This document shows, one piece after another, positions 33,312 through 45,512 of a DNA stretch of 64,000 bases (position 1 is its first letter; each line of letters opens with the position of its first letter). Below the pieces are notes generated by a model. The model was not told where the DNA came from. It ran no database searches and was given only the letters and a program-made list of their open reading frames with translations. Both the position numbers and the translations under genes were made by a program. Source of the DNA: Agrostemma githago (Eukaryota > Streptophyta > Magnoliopsida > Caryophyllales > Caryophyllaceae); assembly GCA_958450325.1 (NCBI GenBank), contig OY288253.1, positions 66,767,612 to 66,831,611 of the forward strand, read 5' to 3'.

Positions 33312-35199
33312 TACTTGTACTAAATAATTATTGAGAATCTAAATGTATTTAGATTTTTTGAGATTCTAAATCTAAATAGGTGAAAATCTTGAACTTATAT
33401 GGTTGTATGTTTTGCATAGATGTATAAAAATATGAGGTGAGATCCAAACAATGTACGGTAATAGAGTGCATTTAGGCGGAAAATTGGATGCATGTCATAA
33501 TTTGTTTTACCTTTGATAACTTTAGGAATATATTCAAATTTTATCATATCTTTCTATTATAGAGTATTTGGTTATACCTATTATTAAGAATAGAGTACAT
33601 GTTTGGTGATATTATAATCCAGTTATCGTGCAATACTCACTATTACTAAATATACTAGAATGATGACCGTGCAATGCACGGATACTAAAAAAAACAAAAA
33701 AAAATAGTTCACTAAACGACATCACATGCATCGGTTGTATGGTAGCTTTTACATCATTTAGTAAACTTCTTTGATCGTTCAAACTATAAAATATCTAAGT
33801 CTTTTAGTCCAAAATATTTTACCTATGTCCGTGCAATGCTCATCAAAGTAACAGATCATGTGTCTGTGAGTAATATTAATATCTCTTTGACAACTCATCT
33901 GCGAACGTTAAGTTTGTCTATATCTTTTAGTCTTTAGCTTTGTGACTTTCTGGATCGAATATATATTTGCATATGTCATCATCTCTCTAAACTCGACTCG
34001 CCCAACGCGTTGTTTTTAGGGTCATGGACCTCTTTTCAACTCGCAACCCATCTAACCCGAACCTTAAAAGACCCGTTGGGTCAATGAGAATTTATTAACA
34101 TCAACAAAATATAAATATTTTATGCTTCATCTGGTTCTTAATGATGGACCCATTTCATTAAAATATTTCTGACATATAATGAGCGAATGAGAGCAATATG
34201 GAGCCATCATTAAGAACCAGAGAGAGTATTATATTTGGATTTATAATTAAAAAATTAATATTTTTAGTATTATAAATTAAAAATATAAACTAATATTCAA
34301 ATTAATATGGAGTATAATTTCTTTCATCTTTTAATAATAAAATAATTGTTAAACTAATTTTGAAACTTGATGTTAATATTTTTAAAAAAAAATAACATAA
34401 TAATTAAAGAGTATGATAAAAATATTAAAATAAATAAAATTTAATATTAAAAATATTAATTTGTAATTACAAAGCATGAGGGTTCAAAGCTATTTCTTAC
34501 TCGTATTCTGACCCAACTCGTTTTCTGACCCATCGTATGAAGTTATTTAATACGGAGTAAATTATATAGTTTAAAAAAGTTGAGGATTACGTACATGTCA
34601 CTCGAAAAATGTCTCAATTATATTCTTTTTGATTTTAATTATTTAATTAATTAATTTAAGTGTTTTAACTTTATTATATTTTTTTTATTATTCTTTAGTA
34701 ATATTATTCCGTATATATTAGTGTTCCAAGACTACCGTAACATTGAAATAGTTATGGTAGTATAATCAAATTTGTAATGTTCCAACATTTTTAAACATTT
34801 AAATATAATAAATAATTAAGTTTGTATTTAAGAATTCTAAAATTGTTAGATACTGCTACGTCGTTCAAAACTATTTCTGACTCGTATTCTGACCATGATC
34901 CATATAATCCGTGCACACCCGTATAAAATTATTTAAATAAATTATGTAGTTTAAAAAAGTTGGAGAATATATGTCACTCGAAAAAAGTGTCTCAATTATA
35001 TTAATTTTGTTTTTAATTAATTATTTATTTAAGCGTTTGTTACTTTAGTAACCTTTTTATTATTGTATATTTCTATAGTAATGTCATAGTAACGCTCCAA
35101 GATTACCATAACATAGAATTAGTTAATAGTTTGATCAAATTTTTAATGTTCAAATTTTTCTAAACACTTAAATATGATACTCTGTAAATGATTAAGTTT
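33312..35199. other. AT-rich spacer: Helitron-type end, small MITE, diverged tandem repeats
   Basis: At 33655-33681 the minus strand shows a hairpin CCGTGCATTGCACGG followed shortly by CTAG and T, the layout of a Helitron 3' terminus. At 34131-34220 a 90-base MITE-like element has inverted ends CTGGTTCTTAATGATGG and CCATCATTAAGAACCAG. From about 34490 a diverged unit with a period of about 376 bases repeats: the word aagtttgtatt occurs at 34818 and 35194. Element 3 is inserted in the second unit. No gene was found. Confidence 0.55.
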
Positions 35200-35204
35200 G
35201 TATT

Positions 35205-35893
35205 TGTTCCGGTCACGGAAACAATTAACCCGGCTCTGGATCCGGGTTGTATAATTGAGTTATTTGTGAACAATTGATCGTCTGACTTCCTTAATCCTCT
35301 CCTTGTCTCACTCCCTTGGTCGGACCTTCCCGGCGGAGTTGGCCTGCTCCCTGCACAAAGAACGCACAGGGCCTCGGAGGTTGTCCGAGGAAACCCTCTC
35401 CGATGCCTAAGTTAGTCCGTGAAATGCCTTGATGAACCTAGCTCGTGAGGAACCAGGTGGCTTTTTTAGGAGTAAGAGTCTAGAGAGAGAAAATCTAACC
35501 CCTCTCATGTGGGAAATGGGAAAGTATTTATACCTTCCCACAAGAGAGAGGAAAAGAGAAAAGAGAAGAGGGAAATGAGTGGATACTTGTGCGACACGTG
35601 GACTCACCTTGTCCACTCACTTCCCCTTACCTTAGGTAAAATGACGGATGGGTCCTCGGTCCTCCTTTGGTTCTGCTTGGGCGGGAGCGCCCTGGAAGCA
35701 GGCAGGAAGCCTGGTCTGCCCTGCTCTGCAGGCGGCAAGGCCGTGCCGGGCGGCTAAATAATTAAGGCCATTCACTTGGAATTTTTAATGACATTGCTGG
35801 GAGGTCTGCTGGGTAGGCCATCTCTTATTCAGGGATTGGGCGTCCTGGGGCCTGACTGGCAGGCGACCCGAGGCTGGCTACCGACCCCCATCA
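35205..35893 (-). repeat. Element 3, 3' LTR
   Basis: The LTR is 689 bases, TG...CA on both strands. A TATAAATA box reads on the minus strand at 35525-35532. Only a handful of differences from 46710-47398 were seen (for example around 35552 and 35678). The adjacent internal sequence is attggccctcgccgg, probably the polypurine side. Confidence 0.92.
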
Positions 35894-36179
35894 ATTGGCC
35901 CTCGCCGGCTGAGGGGGAGCGAGGCTCCTGCTCGGCAGGCGACATCTTGTTTTGGGACGGCGGGAGGTTGACTCTTTGAACACTCTTGCATTAAATACGT
36001 TGCATGTTCCCGAGGAAACGAGCTTTAACTTTTCTGGGTATGCAGAGAGTTTAAACGTCTTCTTTCATGATTATTCTTCTTTGCAAAGTGGGTTTTCGAA
36101 CAGTGTGCCAGTTTGATGATTGGCTCTCCTCTTTGCAGAGATGGTTGAAGCTCCATTAATGCTCTGCTTCTCCTCTTTG

Positions 36180-36187
36180 TATAAATT
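36180..36187 (+). promoter_or_regulatory. TATA box of antisense gene A in element 3
   Basis: TATAAATT follows a CT-rich stretch, 71 bases upstream of the ATG at 36251, in an orientation opposite to gag-pol. Confidence 0.5.
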
Positions 36188-36250
36188 GCATCTTCCTTCA
36201 CCATTTTCACGCCCCATTTCCAACTTTCCTTCCTTTCTCTGTCTTTAATC

Positions 36251-36823
36251 ATGGTTTGGATCAAGAAATTTGTGACTCGTCGTGGAGTTAGATATGTTAC
36301 TTTTATTTTTAGAGGGTTTTGGAGGCTCCAATATGCTCGAGCTGTCCGCCGTAGTCGCCGTTCACGGATTTATTCCCGCCGGACGGGCAAGAAGGCTCCT
36401 GCTAGGATGAACAAGCGCCTCAAGAGGTCCTCACCCCCTGCTGCGCTTAAATTCAGGCGCTGCCCCCAGGGAGGGGGCTGCTTTGACAGGGGATGCCACG
36501 AGTGCTTTCCGTGGCTGCACCCCGAACAATTTGACTCCAACTTCTCTGACACTGACTCCTCCTTGGCGTCAGGCCCCTCCTCGCCTCTGAAGAAGACAGG
36601 CTGTCGCACCTGCGACGAATCCCAGGCCGTTCCCTTTGGCAGGGACTGGGAGGATTGCAGCCGAGACTCTGACGACAGTGAGGGCCTTGGTTGTTTGAGT
36701 GACAGGGATGAGGGTGGGATCCCTGATGATCCCTTCAAAGACTCCCCAGACTGGGACTGGGGTTCGGACTTTGGGGGTCCAGGCAGCCCTGGGGACCCTT
36801 CCCCTGACCTGGATGATGATTAG
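36251..36823 (+). CDS. Antisense gene A of element 3, unknown product
   Basis: The ORF is 190 residues. The first 60 are strongly basic and aromatic (MVWIKKFVTRRGVRYVTFIF, then an RRSRRSR cluster and KKAPARMNKRLKR), which suggests nucleic-acid binding or nuclear targeting. A Cys-rich middle follows (CPQGGGCFDRGCHEC and CRTC), possibly a metal-binding site. The C-terminal third is acidic (Asp-rich, ending DDD). I recognise no family. It has its own TATA box and a following AT-rich stretch with aatgaaatgaaat as a possible polyadenylation region. It lies between the 3' LTR and antisense gene B. Confidence 0.5.
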   Translation: MVWIKKFVTRRGVRYVTFIFRGFWRLQYARAVRRSRRSRIYSRRTGKKAPARMNKRLKRSSPPAALKFRRCPQGGGCFDRGCHECFPWLHPEQFDSNFSDTDSSLASGPSSPLKKTGCRTCDESQAVPFGRDWEDCSRDSDDSEGLGCLSDRDEGGIPDDPFKDSPDWDWGSDFGGPGSPGDPSPDLDDD

Positions 36824-37182
36824 GCCTGCTTAGCAGGGCGTTTACTTGTTGGGCCGGAATTTCTGGGCCCTTGTACGTTTTCTTTCCTTGCTGGGTACTG
36901 AATGTAATTTTCCCTTGTAAGATTTAATGAAATGAAATTCAGGCGATGTGTTTGTGTATTTAATATGTGTTTATTATTATTATTATTTTTTTTTTTTTTT
37001 TTTTTTTTTTTTTGAAGTGAAGAGGGGACGTCATAGGGTGATCAATCCCTTGACACTTTTTGGTCTTTTCGAGGTTATTCTTGGGAAACCACACAGGACT
37101 GACTCCTGAGGAAGTGACGCGTGGGCAGTGGTCTTTGGGTGGACTCCTGAGATTTTGGCGACCCTTTGTATGCCCTTCTCCC
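36824..37182. other. Spacer between antisense genes with T-run
   Basis: There is no gene. A TTA run passes into about 30 consecutive T at 36984-37013, a likely hypervariable homopolymer. The end of this stretch is the promoter region of gene B. Confidence 0.6.
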
Positions 37183-37189
37183 TATAAAA
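37183..37189 (+). promoter_or_regulatory. TATA box of antisense gene B in element 3
   Basis: TATAAAA lies in cttctccctataaaagcaatc, with a CT-rich 5' UTR leading to ATG 37441. It is on the strand opposite to gag-pol. Confidence 0.6.
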
Positions 37190-37440
37190 GCAATCAGTTG
37201 CACATTCTTCTTCTTTTTTCTTCTTCAATCTCTTTTTTCTTGAAATCTTCCTATCCTCTCTTTCTGCAAAAACCCTTGGGTGTTTGACGGTTCGTACCCC
37301 ACTTTGTACCCCCATTCTTCTGGGAGATTCCTTCTTCGGGCTTTTACCGCACTTGGCAGGCGATCTTAGGTCAGACTTTTGCCTTCCACTTCCTGCTTTT
37401 TCTTTTAGATTTTCTGTTTTTCCGCTTCCATTAGAGTAAA

Positions 37441-39915
37441 ATGTTTAGAACCCGTGAGCGGATTTTACCCTTCACTGACCCATCAAAGAGGGGGGAAGGG
37501 GTGAATTTTGCCTCCTCCTCTAGGGAGGTTGGTTTTGAGGAAGAACATTCGGCGGACAGCGGAGGCGGTAATTCTCCTGACTCCCCTTCGTTTGACGCCA
37601 TTGACTCGGATGATGATGCGCTGGAGGTTGACCCCTCTAGAACCTCAGGCCCCCTTGTTCGTCGGGAGAAGGGTAGGGTTTACTATTTAGACAAAGTAAA
37701 ATATCGCATCCCTCTGAGTACTTTCCCTGACCCGAAAAATTGGGAGTTGATCCTTGCAAAGGACGCCGCCGGTGTGATTGAGCGGCTTTACAATTTCGGG
37801 GAAGGGTATACAGTCGTTGTCCCCGGCGAGAAGGATACCGTATGCAACCCTCCCGATGGGTGCATAGCGGTCTACCACAAATGTCTGGAGTTCGACCTTC
37901 GCTTTCCCCTCCATCCTTCCCTGGAGAAGATCTTCAGGCGTATAAACGTCGCCATCGCCCAGCTGACAGCCACGGCTGTCAGGGCGTTAATTTCATATGT
38001 CTGGACTTGTCTGTTCCACCGCACCGAGCCTTCCATCGACGCCCTGCGATTTATGGTGGGCTTACAAATGGTTTCTTCTGGGAGTGCGGGCTCCCCTGGT
38101 TATTGGTCCCTTTTGAGGCAGAAGGGACATTCTTTGGTGTGGCCTGCCATGGATAGTTTGAGGGACTGGAAGAACAACTTCCTTTTTGTACACAGCATTC
38201 ATGGGTGGAAGATTCCCCGACATTTCCGGAATCATGTCCACACCAGGCTAGAGACCCCTGAGGAGTATCACCCTGGCGTGGGTGGAAGAGCCCTGGAGGT
38301 GAAGCTGGGCGAAAAAGACAAGGAATTGACGGGCTATTTTGCCGCCCACACTGATAAGTATGGGGTGTATGGCCCTACATTATGGCTTCCCCATGCGGAG
38401 CTTATTGCGTCTGATAAGTACTTGACCCGGTTGGGCATGAATCCGGGTCTAGATGAAGGTAGTTCAGGAGCGTCGATGATTATTTCTTACTCTTCTCTTT
38501 TTCTTTTTAGAGTGTCCTGACCATTTGCCTGTTTGCCTTGCAGCTCTTGCTACCTTTATTTGGAGAAAAGGGGAGGTGAGGCGCCTGGGTCTGTCTGAAG
38601 ACCTCGTTGTCGTCCAAAGTCGCCCTTCTCTTCCCCCTGATTTTAAGAGAGGTGAGAAGAATCTGATGAAGCACTTGAAGGGTCTGTCGTTCAGTAGACC
38701 AAGGCTTCCTCCTCCTCCCAAAGCTATGCCTGCAAAAACGGCGGTTTCTGGGGCCACCCTCTCCCCAGTTGCGAAGGTTACTGCCTGTGAGGCTACCCCC
38801 TCGCCTGCTGGCAGACAGGGGGGGCTTTCCTCAGGGATTCAGATTCCCTCGGGGCCGCGGGCTGCGGGCTCCGAAGAGACTGGGGAGAGCACTCCCAGGG
38901 CGCTGACTAGAAAAAGGGGCAGGGAGGTTCCAAGTGCTGACCAAGTGGTGGACCTGGTGACTTCCACGCCTGAACCCAAGCGCTTTTCTCAGGGGTTCCT
39001 GCTACCCTCTTTTCAGAGAACACTGAATTCCACTACACCGCCGACGATAGCCAAGATGTTTCCGCCTTGCTTTCTGATTCTGGGGCAGTTCTAGCGGACC
39101 ATCTTCTCAAGACTGTCCATTCTGCCACCAGCCAAGTGACTCAGTACGTCCAGCGTACTGCCCGCATCATCCAAGCTTCCGCAGAGCTGGCGGCCCTTAA
39201 CCGCTTGAGTGATGAGGAACTGTCTAACTCTGACCGCCTTTCTGCAGTCGAGAGGGACGTTACTCTCATTGCCAGCCTGAAGGACCAGTTGGCGAAAAGG
39301 GAGGCTGAGTTGGAAGAGGCCAAGGGTCAGGCGATCCACTGGAAGTCTGAGAATGAGAAGGCCATCAGGGAGGTGTCCCGCCTGGGGGAGGAATCAAAGA
39401 GGGCTCGGCAGGCCTTCGCGGAGTTGGATCAGGCCAGGAAAGCCTTGGCTGAGCTGGATCACGCCAAAAAGAGCGTCGTCGACCAAGGGGAGCGCCTTTC
39501 CAAGGCACGTTCAGATCTGCAGGCGGCTCTTGACGATTTGGCAGCGAAGACCAAGGAATGGGAGAAGGAGAGGGACGAAATTCTCCAGGAGGTGGATACG
39601 GCTGTGTCGGCGGGCTTTGTGAATGGTGCCCACTCTTGTTTGGGGGTAGTTATGGAGACTGTCAGGGAGATGTTCCCTGGTTTTGATGAAGATGCTTTTC
39701 GGGCCCTCTATACTGCCAAGGACGAAGCTCAAATGCGCAGACTGTCTGAAGGAGCTGCTACTTCCGGTCCAGACGCCCCCCCGCCTAACATGGAGGGCAG
39801 TCTTCCTCAGAGGGCTCTTGCTCGTCTCCTGCTGCGCCTGTGCCAACGTTTTAACTTCCTTACTTCTTTGCGTGCCGAGCCCTTTTGGTGGCCGGCTGCC
39901 GTGTTTAATTTGTAA
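37441..39915 (+). pseudogene. Antisense gene B: Transposase_28-type protein with coiled coil, one frame change
   Basis: Exon 1 (37441-38458, 339 codons) has an acidic, Ser-rich start and then a globular region. Motifs such as LRFPLHPSLEKIFRRINVA and WKNNFLFV resemble the plant family annotated as putative gypsy-type transposon (PF04195, Transposase_28). A short phase-1 GT-AG intron (38459-38510) restores an open frame to about 39005. The reading frame then moves by one, either by an indel between about 38970 and 39010 or by an unrecognised intron. It continues to the TAA at 39913-39915 with a long coiled coil rich in Glu, Lys, Ala and Leu (about 39240-39600). Despite the family name, no transposase active site is evident. 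Such genes are known as antisense cargo of Tat elements. Confidence 0.6.
38459..38510 (+). other. Predicted 52-base intron in antisense gene B
   Basis: The donor is GAAG|GTAGTT and the acceptor CTTTTTAG|AGT, with a T-rich interior. Splicing completes a Glu codon and joins the two frames. Fifty-two bases is shorter than most plant introns, so splicing efficiency is uncertain. Confidence 0.5.
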
Positions 39916-40078
39916 TCACTTGTTCTAAAAACTCTTATCCTGTGTTCCTTTGACACTATTCCTTTTATGTAGATTTTTCTGTTTGCTTTGTCTGTTTTTG
40001 TTTTGATTCTTCATGAGTTTGATGCGCAGCCTGTCCCTGCCTGCCTAGAGGTAAGCAGGGAGGTTCCTTAACGTTTTT

Positions 40079-40690
40079 TATACAAGGTTGGAGGGCCTGC
40101 CCCCAATCCTTGTTAGTTCGGCTTGTCCCTGGCTTTTGTTCAAAGTCCAGGGGGCCTGCCCCCTGCTTGCCCAGAGGTAAGCAGAGTGGCCTTTGTGTTT
40201 TTTATACAAGGTTGGGGGGCCTGCCTCCAGTCCTTGTTGATCCGGCCTGTCCCTGGCTTTTGTTCAAAGTCCGGGGGGCCTGCCTCCTGCCTGCCCAGAG
40301 GCTAGCAGGGGGGCTTTTGTGTTTTTATACAAGGTTGGGGGGCCTGCCCCCAGTCCTTGTTAGTTTGGCCTGTCCCTGGCTTTTGTTCAAAGTCCAGGGG
40401 GCCTGCCCCCTGCCTGCCCAGAGGTAAGCAGGGTGGCTTTTGCGCTTTTTATACAAGGTTGGGGGGCCTGCCCCCAGTCCTTGTTGATCTGGCCTGTCCC
40501 TGGCTTTTGTTCAAAGCTCAGGGGGCCTGCCCCCTGCCTGCCCAGAGGTAAGCAGGGTGGCCTTTGCGTTTTTTATACAAGGTTGGGGGGCCTGCCCCCA
40601 GTCCTTGTTGATCTGGCCTGTCCCTGGCTTTTGTTTGAAGCTCAGGGGGCCTGCCCTCTGCCTGCCCAGAGGTAAGCAGGGAGGTTTGGA
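40079..40690 (-). repeat. 124-bp tandem repeats in the 3' region of element 3
   Basis: Five units start with tatacaaggttgg at about 40079, 40203, 40326, 40450 and 40574. Each contains gggggcctgcccccagtcc and a second GGGGGCCTGCCCCC palindrome. Units differ at few positions. The ORFs they create are repeat artefacts. Tandem repeats between pol and the 3' LTR are a known hypervariable feature of Tat-type elements and a source of satellite DNA. Confidence 0.92.
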
Positions 40691-40930
40691 TTTTTTGTTG
40701 GGGGGGGGGTTCATTTTTCCTGATTTTGGCAACAGGGGGGCCTCCCCCTATTGCCCCCTGCTCGTTTGTATGTGAATGCGCAAGTTTGAACAGGCAACGA
40801 GTATAAATCTGGATCTTTCTCATTTCTTTATAAAACTTGTGACATTTTGGGTGGTCGGAGCCGTCGACATTCTTTGACCGTCCTCCGCCATTTGTTTTTA
40901 GCAAAAATAAAAACTATCTTCGAATTTTGT

Positions 40931-41830
40931 TCAGACGTAATATTTCTTCAAGGTGTCCGCATTCCAGTGAGCATGCAACTCTTGCCCTTCAAGGTTAGCG
41001 ATTTTGTATGTGCCTGGCCCCAGGACTTGAGTCACTTGGTATGGACCCTCCCAGTTGGCACTTAGCTTTCCATGTTCCCTTGATTTTCCAACCGCCTGCG
41101 TTTTTCTCAGAACCAGCTCACCCATCTGGAAGTTCCTCTGACGGACTTTGGTGTTGAAGGCTTTCCTCATTCGTTGCTGGTAGGCAACGATGTTGGTACT
41201 GGCTTCCTCCCTTAACTCATCTACCAGGTCCAAGGCCTCGACCATTGCAGCTTCGTTTTCAGCCCGGTCGTACTGCAGGGAGCGCAGAGAAGGGATCCTT
41301 GCCTCAATTGGTAATAATGCCTCCGCTCCATATACCAGACCAAACGGGGTCTGGCCTGTAGATTCTTTTCTGGTAGTCCGGATTGACCAGAGTATACTGG
41401 GAAGCTCGTCAGCCCACCTACCCTTGCAGTCATCCACCATTTTCTTCAGGCCATTTAAGATTTGTTTGTTGGCTGCTTCTGCCTGTCCGTTGGTTTGAGG
41501 GTGACAGACGGCTGAATAAGCGACTGCGACGTTGTGGCTTTCCAGCCAGATTCTTAGAGGATCATTATCAAATTGTCTGCCATGGTCAAATACCAACATT
41601 TTTGGCAGGCCGAACCTGGTGATAATATTTCGCCAGACCACTTTTCTGACCGCCGGCTCAGTAATGTTGGGCACTGCTTCGACTTCCACCCATTTGGTGA
41701 AGTAGTCTATGGCGACAATCAAGAATTTCCTGCCCCCTGTGGCCACCGTGAAGGGTCCTAGTATGTCCATCCCCCCATTGAGCGAAGGGGATGGGGGATA
41801 GGATTGGCCTGAGCTCCTGGGCCGGGGCAT
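40931..41830 (-). pseudogene. Element 3 integrase region, frame-shifted from pol
   Basis: This open frame of up to 299 codons carries the integrase core and C-terminus. It has WGxDI-like GGMDILGPF with the first catalytic Asp, VFDHGRQF with the second, and a Glu in NGQAEAANK at a spacing of 35 residues, followed by a C-terminal domain with WEGPYQV. The upstream finger and RNase H lie in another frame. The break is in the run of six C at about 41771-41776 (plus strand), where five would keep the frame. Homopolymer slippage in the genome or in sequencing could each produce it. Confidence 0.85.
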
Positions 41831-44800
41831 GGATTGATGGGGCGAAGAGTTGGCACTTTCTGCATTTCTGGGTCAGGCTCTTGGCATCCGCCAGCATAGT
41901 GGGCCAGTAGTAGCCTGCCCTTAGGGCTTTGTGGGCCAGTGATCTCCCTCCGATGTGATGTCCACAAGTCCCCGAGTGGATATATTCCAATACTTCAGCA
42001 GCTTGATCTGCCCGTAGGCATTTGAGCAGGGGATAAGTAAAAGATTTCTTATAGAGCTCCCCATCAATGAGTATGAACCAGGCTGCTTTAGCCTGTACTT
42101 TTCTTTTTTGTGCTGCGTCTGATGGTAGGACACCATGTTTCTTGAATTGGATGAAGGGAGTCATCCAACTTTCCAGACCCTCTTCCACGGTGCTAATCGC
42201 CTGACAGGGGCTGGTAGACTTCTCATGCAAGACGTCAACCCACACTGACCTCCGTATGTCCTGTAGACTGGAACTTGCCAGTTTTGACAGGGCATCTGCT
42301 CGACTGTTCTGGGAGCGGGGGATCTGTTTGATCTCATATGATTTCAGGCCTGATAACTCTCCTTTCACCATCTCCAGGTATGTGGCCATTGCTTGGTCCC
42401 TGGCTTCGTATTCACCATTGATTTGGTTGGCGATGAGCTGGGAGTCTGTCGCCAGGACAACCCGTTCTGCTCCTGCGGCTTTAGCTAGCCTGACGCCTGC
42501 GAGTACTGCTTCGTACTCTGCTTCGTTGTTTGATGCTGGGAAGACAAACCTGAGTGCATGCTCAAAGTCAGCCCCCCCCCCCCCCCCCGGGCTGGTCAGT
42601 ACGACGCCTGCGCCTGCGCCATTGGCTGTCGAGGATCCATCAGTATGCACGACCCACTCCTCGGCAGGGGTCTCCTCTTCCCCTGAATGTGAGCATTCAG
42701 CCAGAAAATCTGCTAATGCTTGGGCTTTGATGGCTGTTCTTGGCTGGTAAGATATCCCTAGCCCACTCAGCTCGATCGCCCATTTCAATAATCTCCCTGA
42801 TTTTTCAAACTTTTCCAACACTTTCTCCAGCGGTTGGTCGGTGAGGACCACGACCGGATGCGCGTCAAAGTAAGGTCTGAGTTTTCTGGCAGCAATTATG
42901 ACTGCGTAGGCGGCTTTTTCGACCATCGGGTAATTTTTCTCGGCTGCCCCCAGCGCATGACTTACGAAGTATATAGGTTGCTGGGTGCCCGCCTCTTCCC
43001 GTAAGATGACCGCGCTGACAGTTATATTAGTCACTGCTACTGGTCTTGCCAGGGTGGGGAGCTTCTTAAGATGGTCCTTCAATTGCTCGAAGGCCTCTTT
43101 CTGCTCGTTTTCCCACTTGAACTGTTTGTTTCCTTTCAGTATTTTGAAGAAAGGAGTAGACTTGTCTGCTGATCGGGCGACGAATCGCGCCAAGGCGGCC
43201 ATGCGGCCCGTCAGGCGCTGGATGTCTCTAATGGTCTTGGGCTCGGGAAGATCTAGAACTGCCTGAATTTTCTCAGGGTTGGCGTCTATCCCCCGAGAGC
43301 TGACCAAGAACCCCAGGAACTTACCGGAACGGACCCCAAATGTACACTTTTTTGGATTGAGTTTCATTTTGTAGGCGCGTAGGGAACAGAAGGTTTCCTG
43401 CAGGTCTATCAGGTGCTCTCTGTCTTCTTTGCTTTTTACGATGGCGTCATCGACGTAAGCCTCAATGTTTCTGCCTTTTTGTCCCTCAAACACTTTATCA
43501 ACTAGGCGTTGGTATGTGGCCCCTGCATTTTTAAGCCCGAATGGCATCATCTTGTACATGTAGGTGCCTGAACTGGTGATGAACGCACACTTCACCCTGT
43601 CCGGCTGCCATAAGTATACTTGATGATACCCTGAAAAGGCGTCTAGGAAGCTCAGCATGGTATAACCACTGGTGGCGTCCACCAGTTGGTCGATTATGGG
43701 GAGCGGATAGCAGTCTTTCGGGCAGGCCTTGTTGAGGTTTGTAAAGTCCACGCACATTCTCCATGCGCCCGACGATTTTTTGACCATGACTACATTCGCC
43801 AGCCATTCTGGGTAGTCACAGACCTCAATAAAATCTGCTTTCAAAAGCTTGTCAATTTCTTCCTTGATTGCCGCGTCCTTTTCTGCAGACATATTTCGCT
43901 TTTTCTGTTTTACAGGGCGAGCGTCTGTGCTTACGTTCAGCTTGTGAACGATGCACGATGGATCAACCCCGGGCATCTCATCTGCCGAGTAGGCGAATAC
44001 GTCCTTGTTTTCTTTCAGCAGCTTGATCAGTTCAGCCTGGTACGACTCCTCCAGGTCAGCTCCTATTAGGACCTGCCTCCCTGGTTCTAAGTCTACCAGC
44101 ATGCTTTCGCCCCCTGGCTCCAGGTGGCTGGACGCCTGATTCTCGGCTGGAATTTCGCCTTCCCTGCTGGGGGAACTGTCAGCCTTTCTTTTTCCTTTTC
44201 TCTCTTTTTCGTGTGTTTGCAGGGCCACGGAGTAGCATTGTCTGGCTGACTCTTGGTCCCCGCGCACTTTTCCTTCTAGTCCGAAATCGGTGACATATGC
44301 TATGGTGAGGGCCCTGATGGAGATGGCCGCCTCGATTTCGTCCAGGGTGGCTCTGCCAATTAGGGCGTTGTAGGCGGATCTTGCATCCACAACAACAAAG
44401 GTTGCCCTGACGTTTCTGGCAGTAGAGCCTTCCCCAAAAGTACCCATGGGCAGCACGCCTGCTCCACTGAACCCGTATAACAATCCGGGGGCAGGTCGTA
44501 GGTGCCTTTTTTCCAGGCCCATTTTCTCGAAGGCGTCCTTGTACAGCAGATTCGTGTATGCGCCAGTGTCTACCATGCACCTCCGCACAATGTGGTTGCT
44601 GATCTCCAGGGACAGCACCAAAGGATCACTGTGCGGGTACACCACACGCCCTGCATCTTCAGGGGTGATGCTTAATGTTACTCCTCTTGGGCCTCCTGCT
44701 TTCTCAGCATAACAGATCTGGTTCTTTAATTCACGCATTTGTCTTTTTTGGCCTCTTCGACTGAGCTGGCCCTCAGTACCCCCTGATATTACGTGGATCA

Positions 44801-45512
44801 CCATGCAATTCTGCCCTGACCCTTCAGGTTTTTCAGACATTTCTTTCTGAGACTTATTCTTGGCTGCGTAGTTGGCCAACCATCCGTTCCTGATTAACTT
44901 CTCGATTTCGTCTTTCAGGTGGCGGCATTCCTCGGTGGTGTGGCCTATGCAGTCGTGGAAGGTGCAGAATTTCTTGGGGTCTCCCTTTGGGCTGCGAGGT
45001 TTGTTCGGGCGATTCCACTTAGCGGTTTCCTTTTCCAGTTCGAAGATCTCCGCCCTGGATTTGTTGAGGGAAGTGTAACTGTCAAACCTTGGCTGGTAGA
45101 CAGTGCGCTCCTTCTTGGGAGTGTCTCCCTCTTCTTTCTGCTTGCCTGGCTCATTCCTGCCACGCCCACCCTGCGGTCCCCCTTGCGGCCTTGTTTGGCC
45201 TGCAGGGGTATCCGTCAGGCCGTGGAACTCCTCCTGCAAAATAAACCCTTCAGCAATTTTCCTGGCCATGGCCAAGGTTTCTGGCTGGGCCCTGATCATC
45301 TGGTTTTTCATTTCCCCTGGAAGCAGGGAGATTGTCAGGGCATAGGCGGCGGTGGAATCATCGATCACCCTGACCAGCTGGTAGGATAGATCAAACCTTC
45401 TCAGGTATTTCCTTACACTCTCACCCTTTTTTTGCTTTAGGGTCATGAGATCGAAACGAGTGAGGCGTCTTCTTTTATTCCCGGCGTATTGTTCGAGGAA
45501 GATCTCGGCCAA
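41658..45512 (-). pseudogene. Element 3 gag C-terminus, protease, RT, two RNase H domains, integrase finger
   Basis: This minus-strand frame of 1284 codons opens inside gag. It contains a zinc knuckle (CTFHDCIGHTTEEC), aspartic protease with VDTGAYTNLL, RT with YVDD at 43446-43457, the RT-linked RNase H, a second RNase H with HTDGSSTANGAG, and the HHCC integrase finger. A run of 16 C (42573-42588) encodes a poly-Gly loop in the second RNase H. The frame runs out in a spurious tail after the integrase frameshift. Dual RNase H places it in the Tat lineage, but the PBS and gag differ clearly from those of element 1. Confidence 0.88.

Noticed and set aside
40110..40904. Several overlapping ORFs on both strands with CLPRGKQ-type repeats
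   Set aside because: They are frames of the 124-bp non-coding tandem repeat of element 3.
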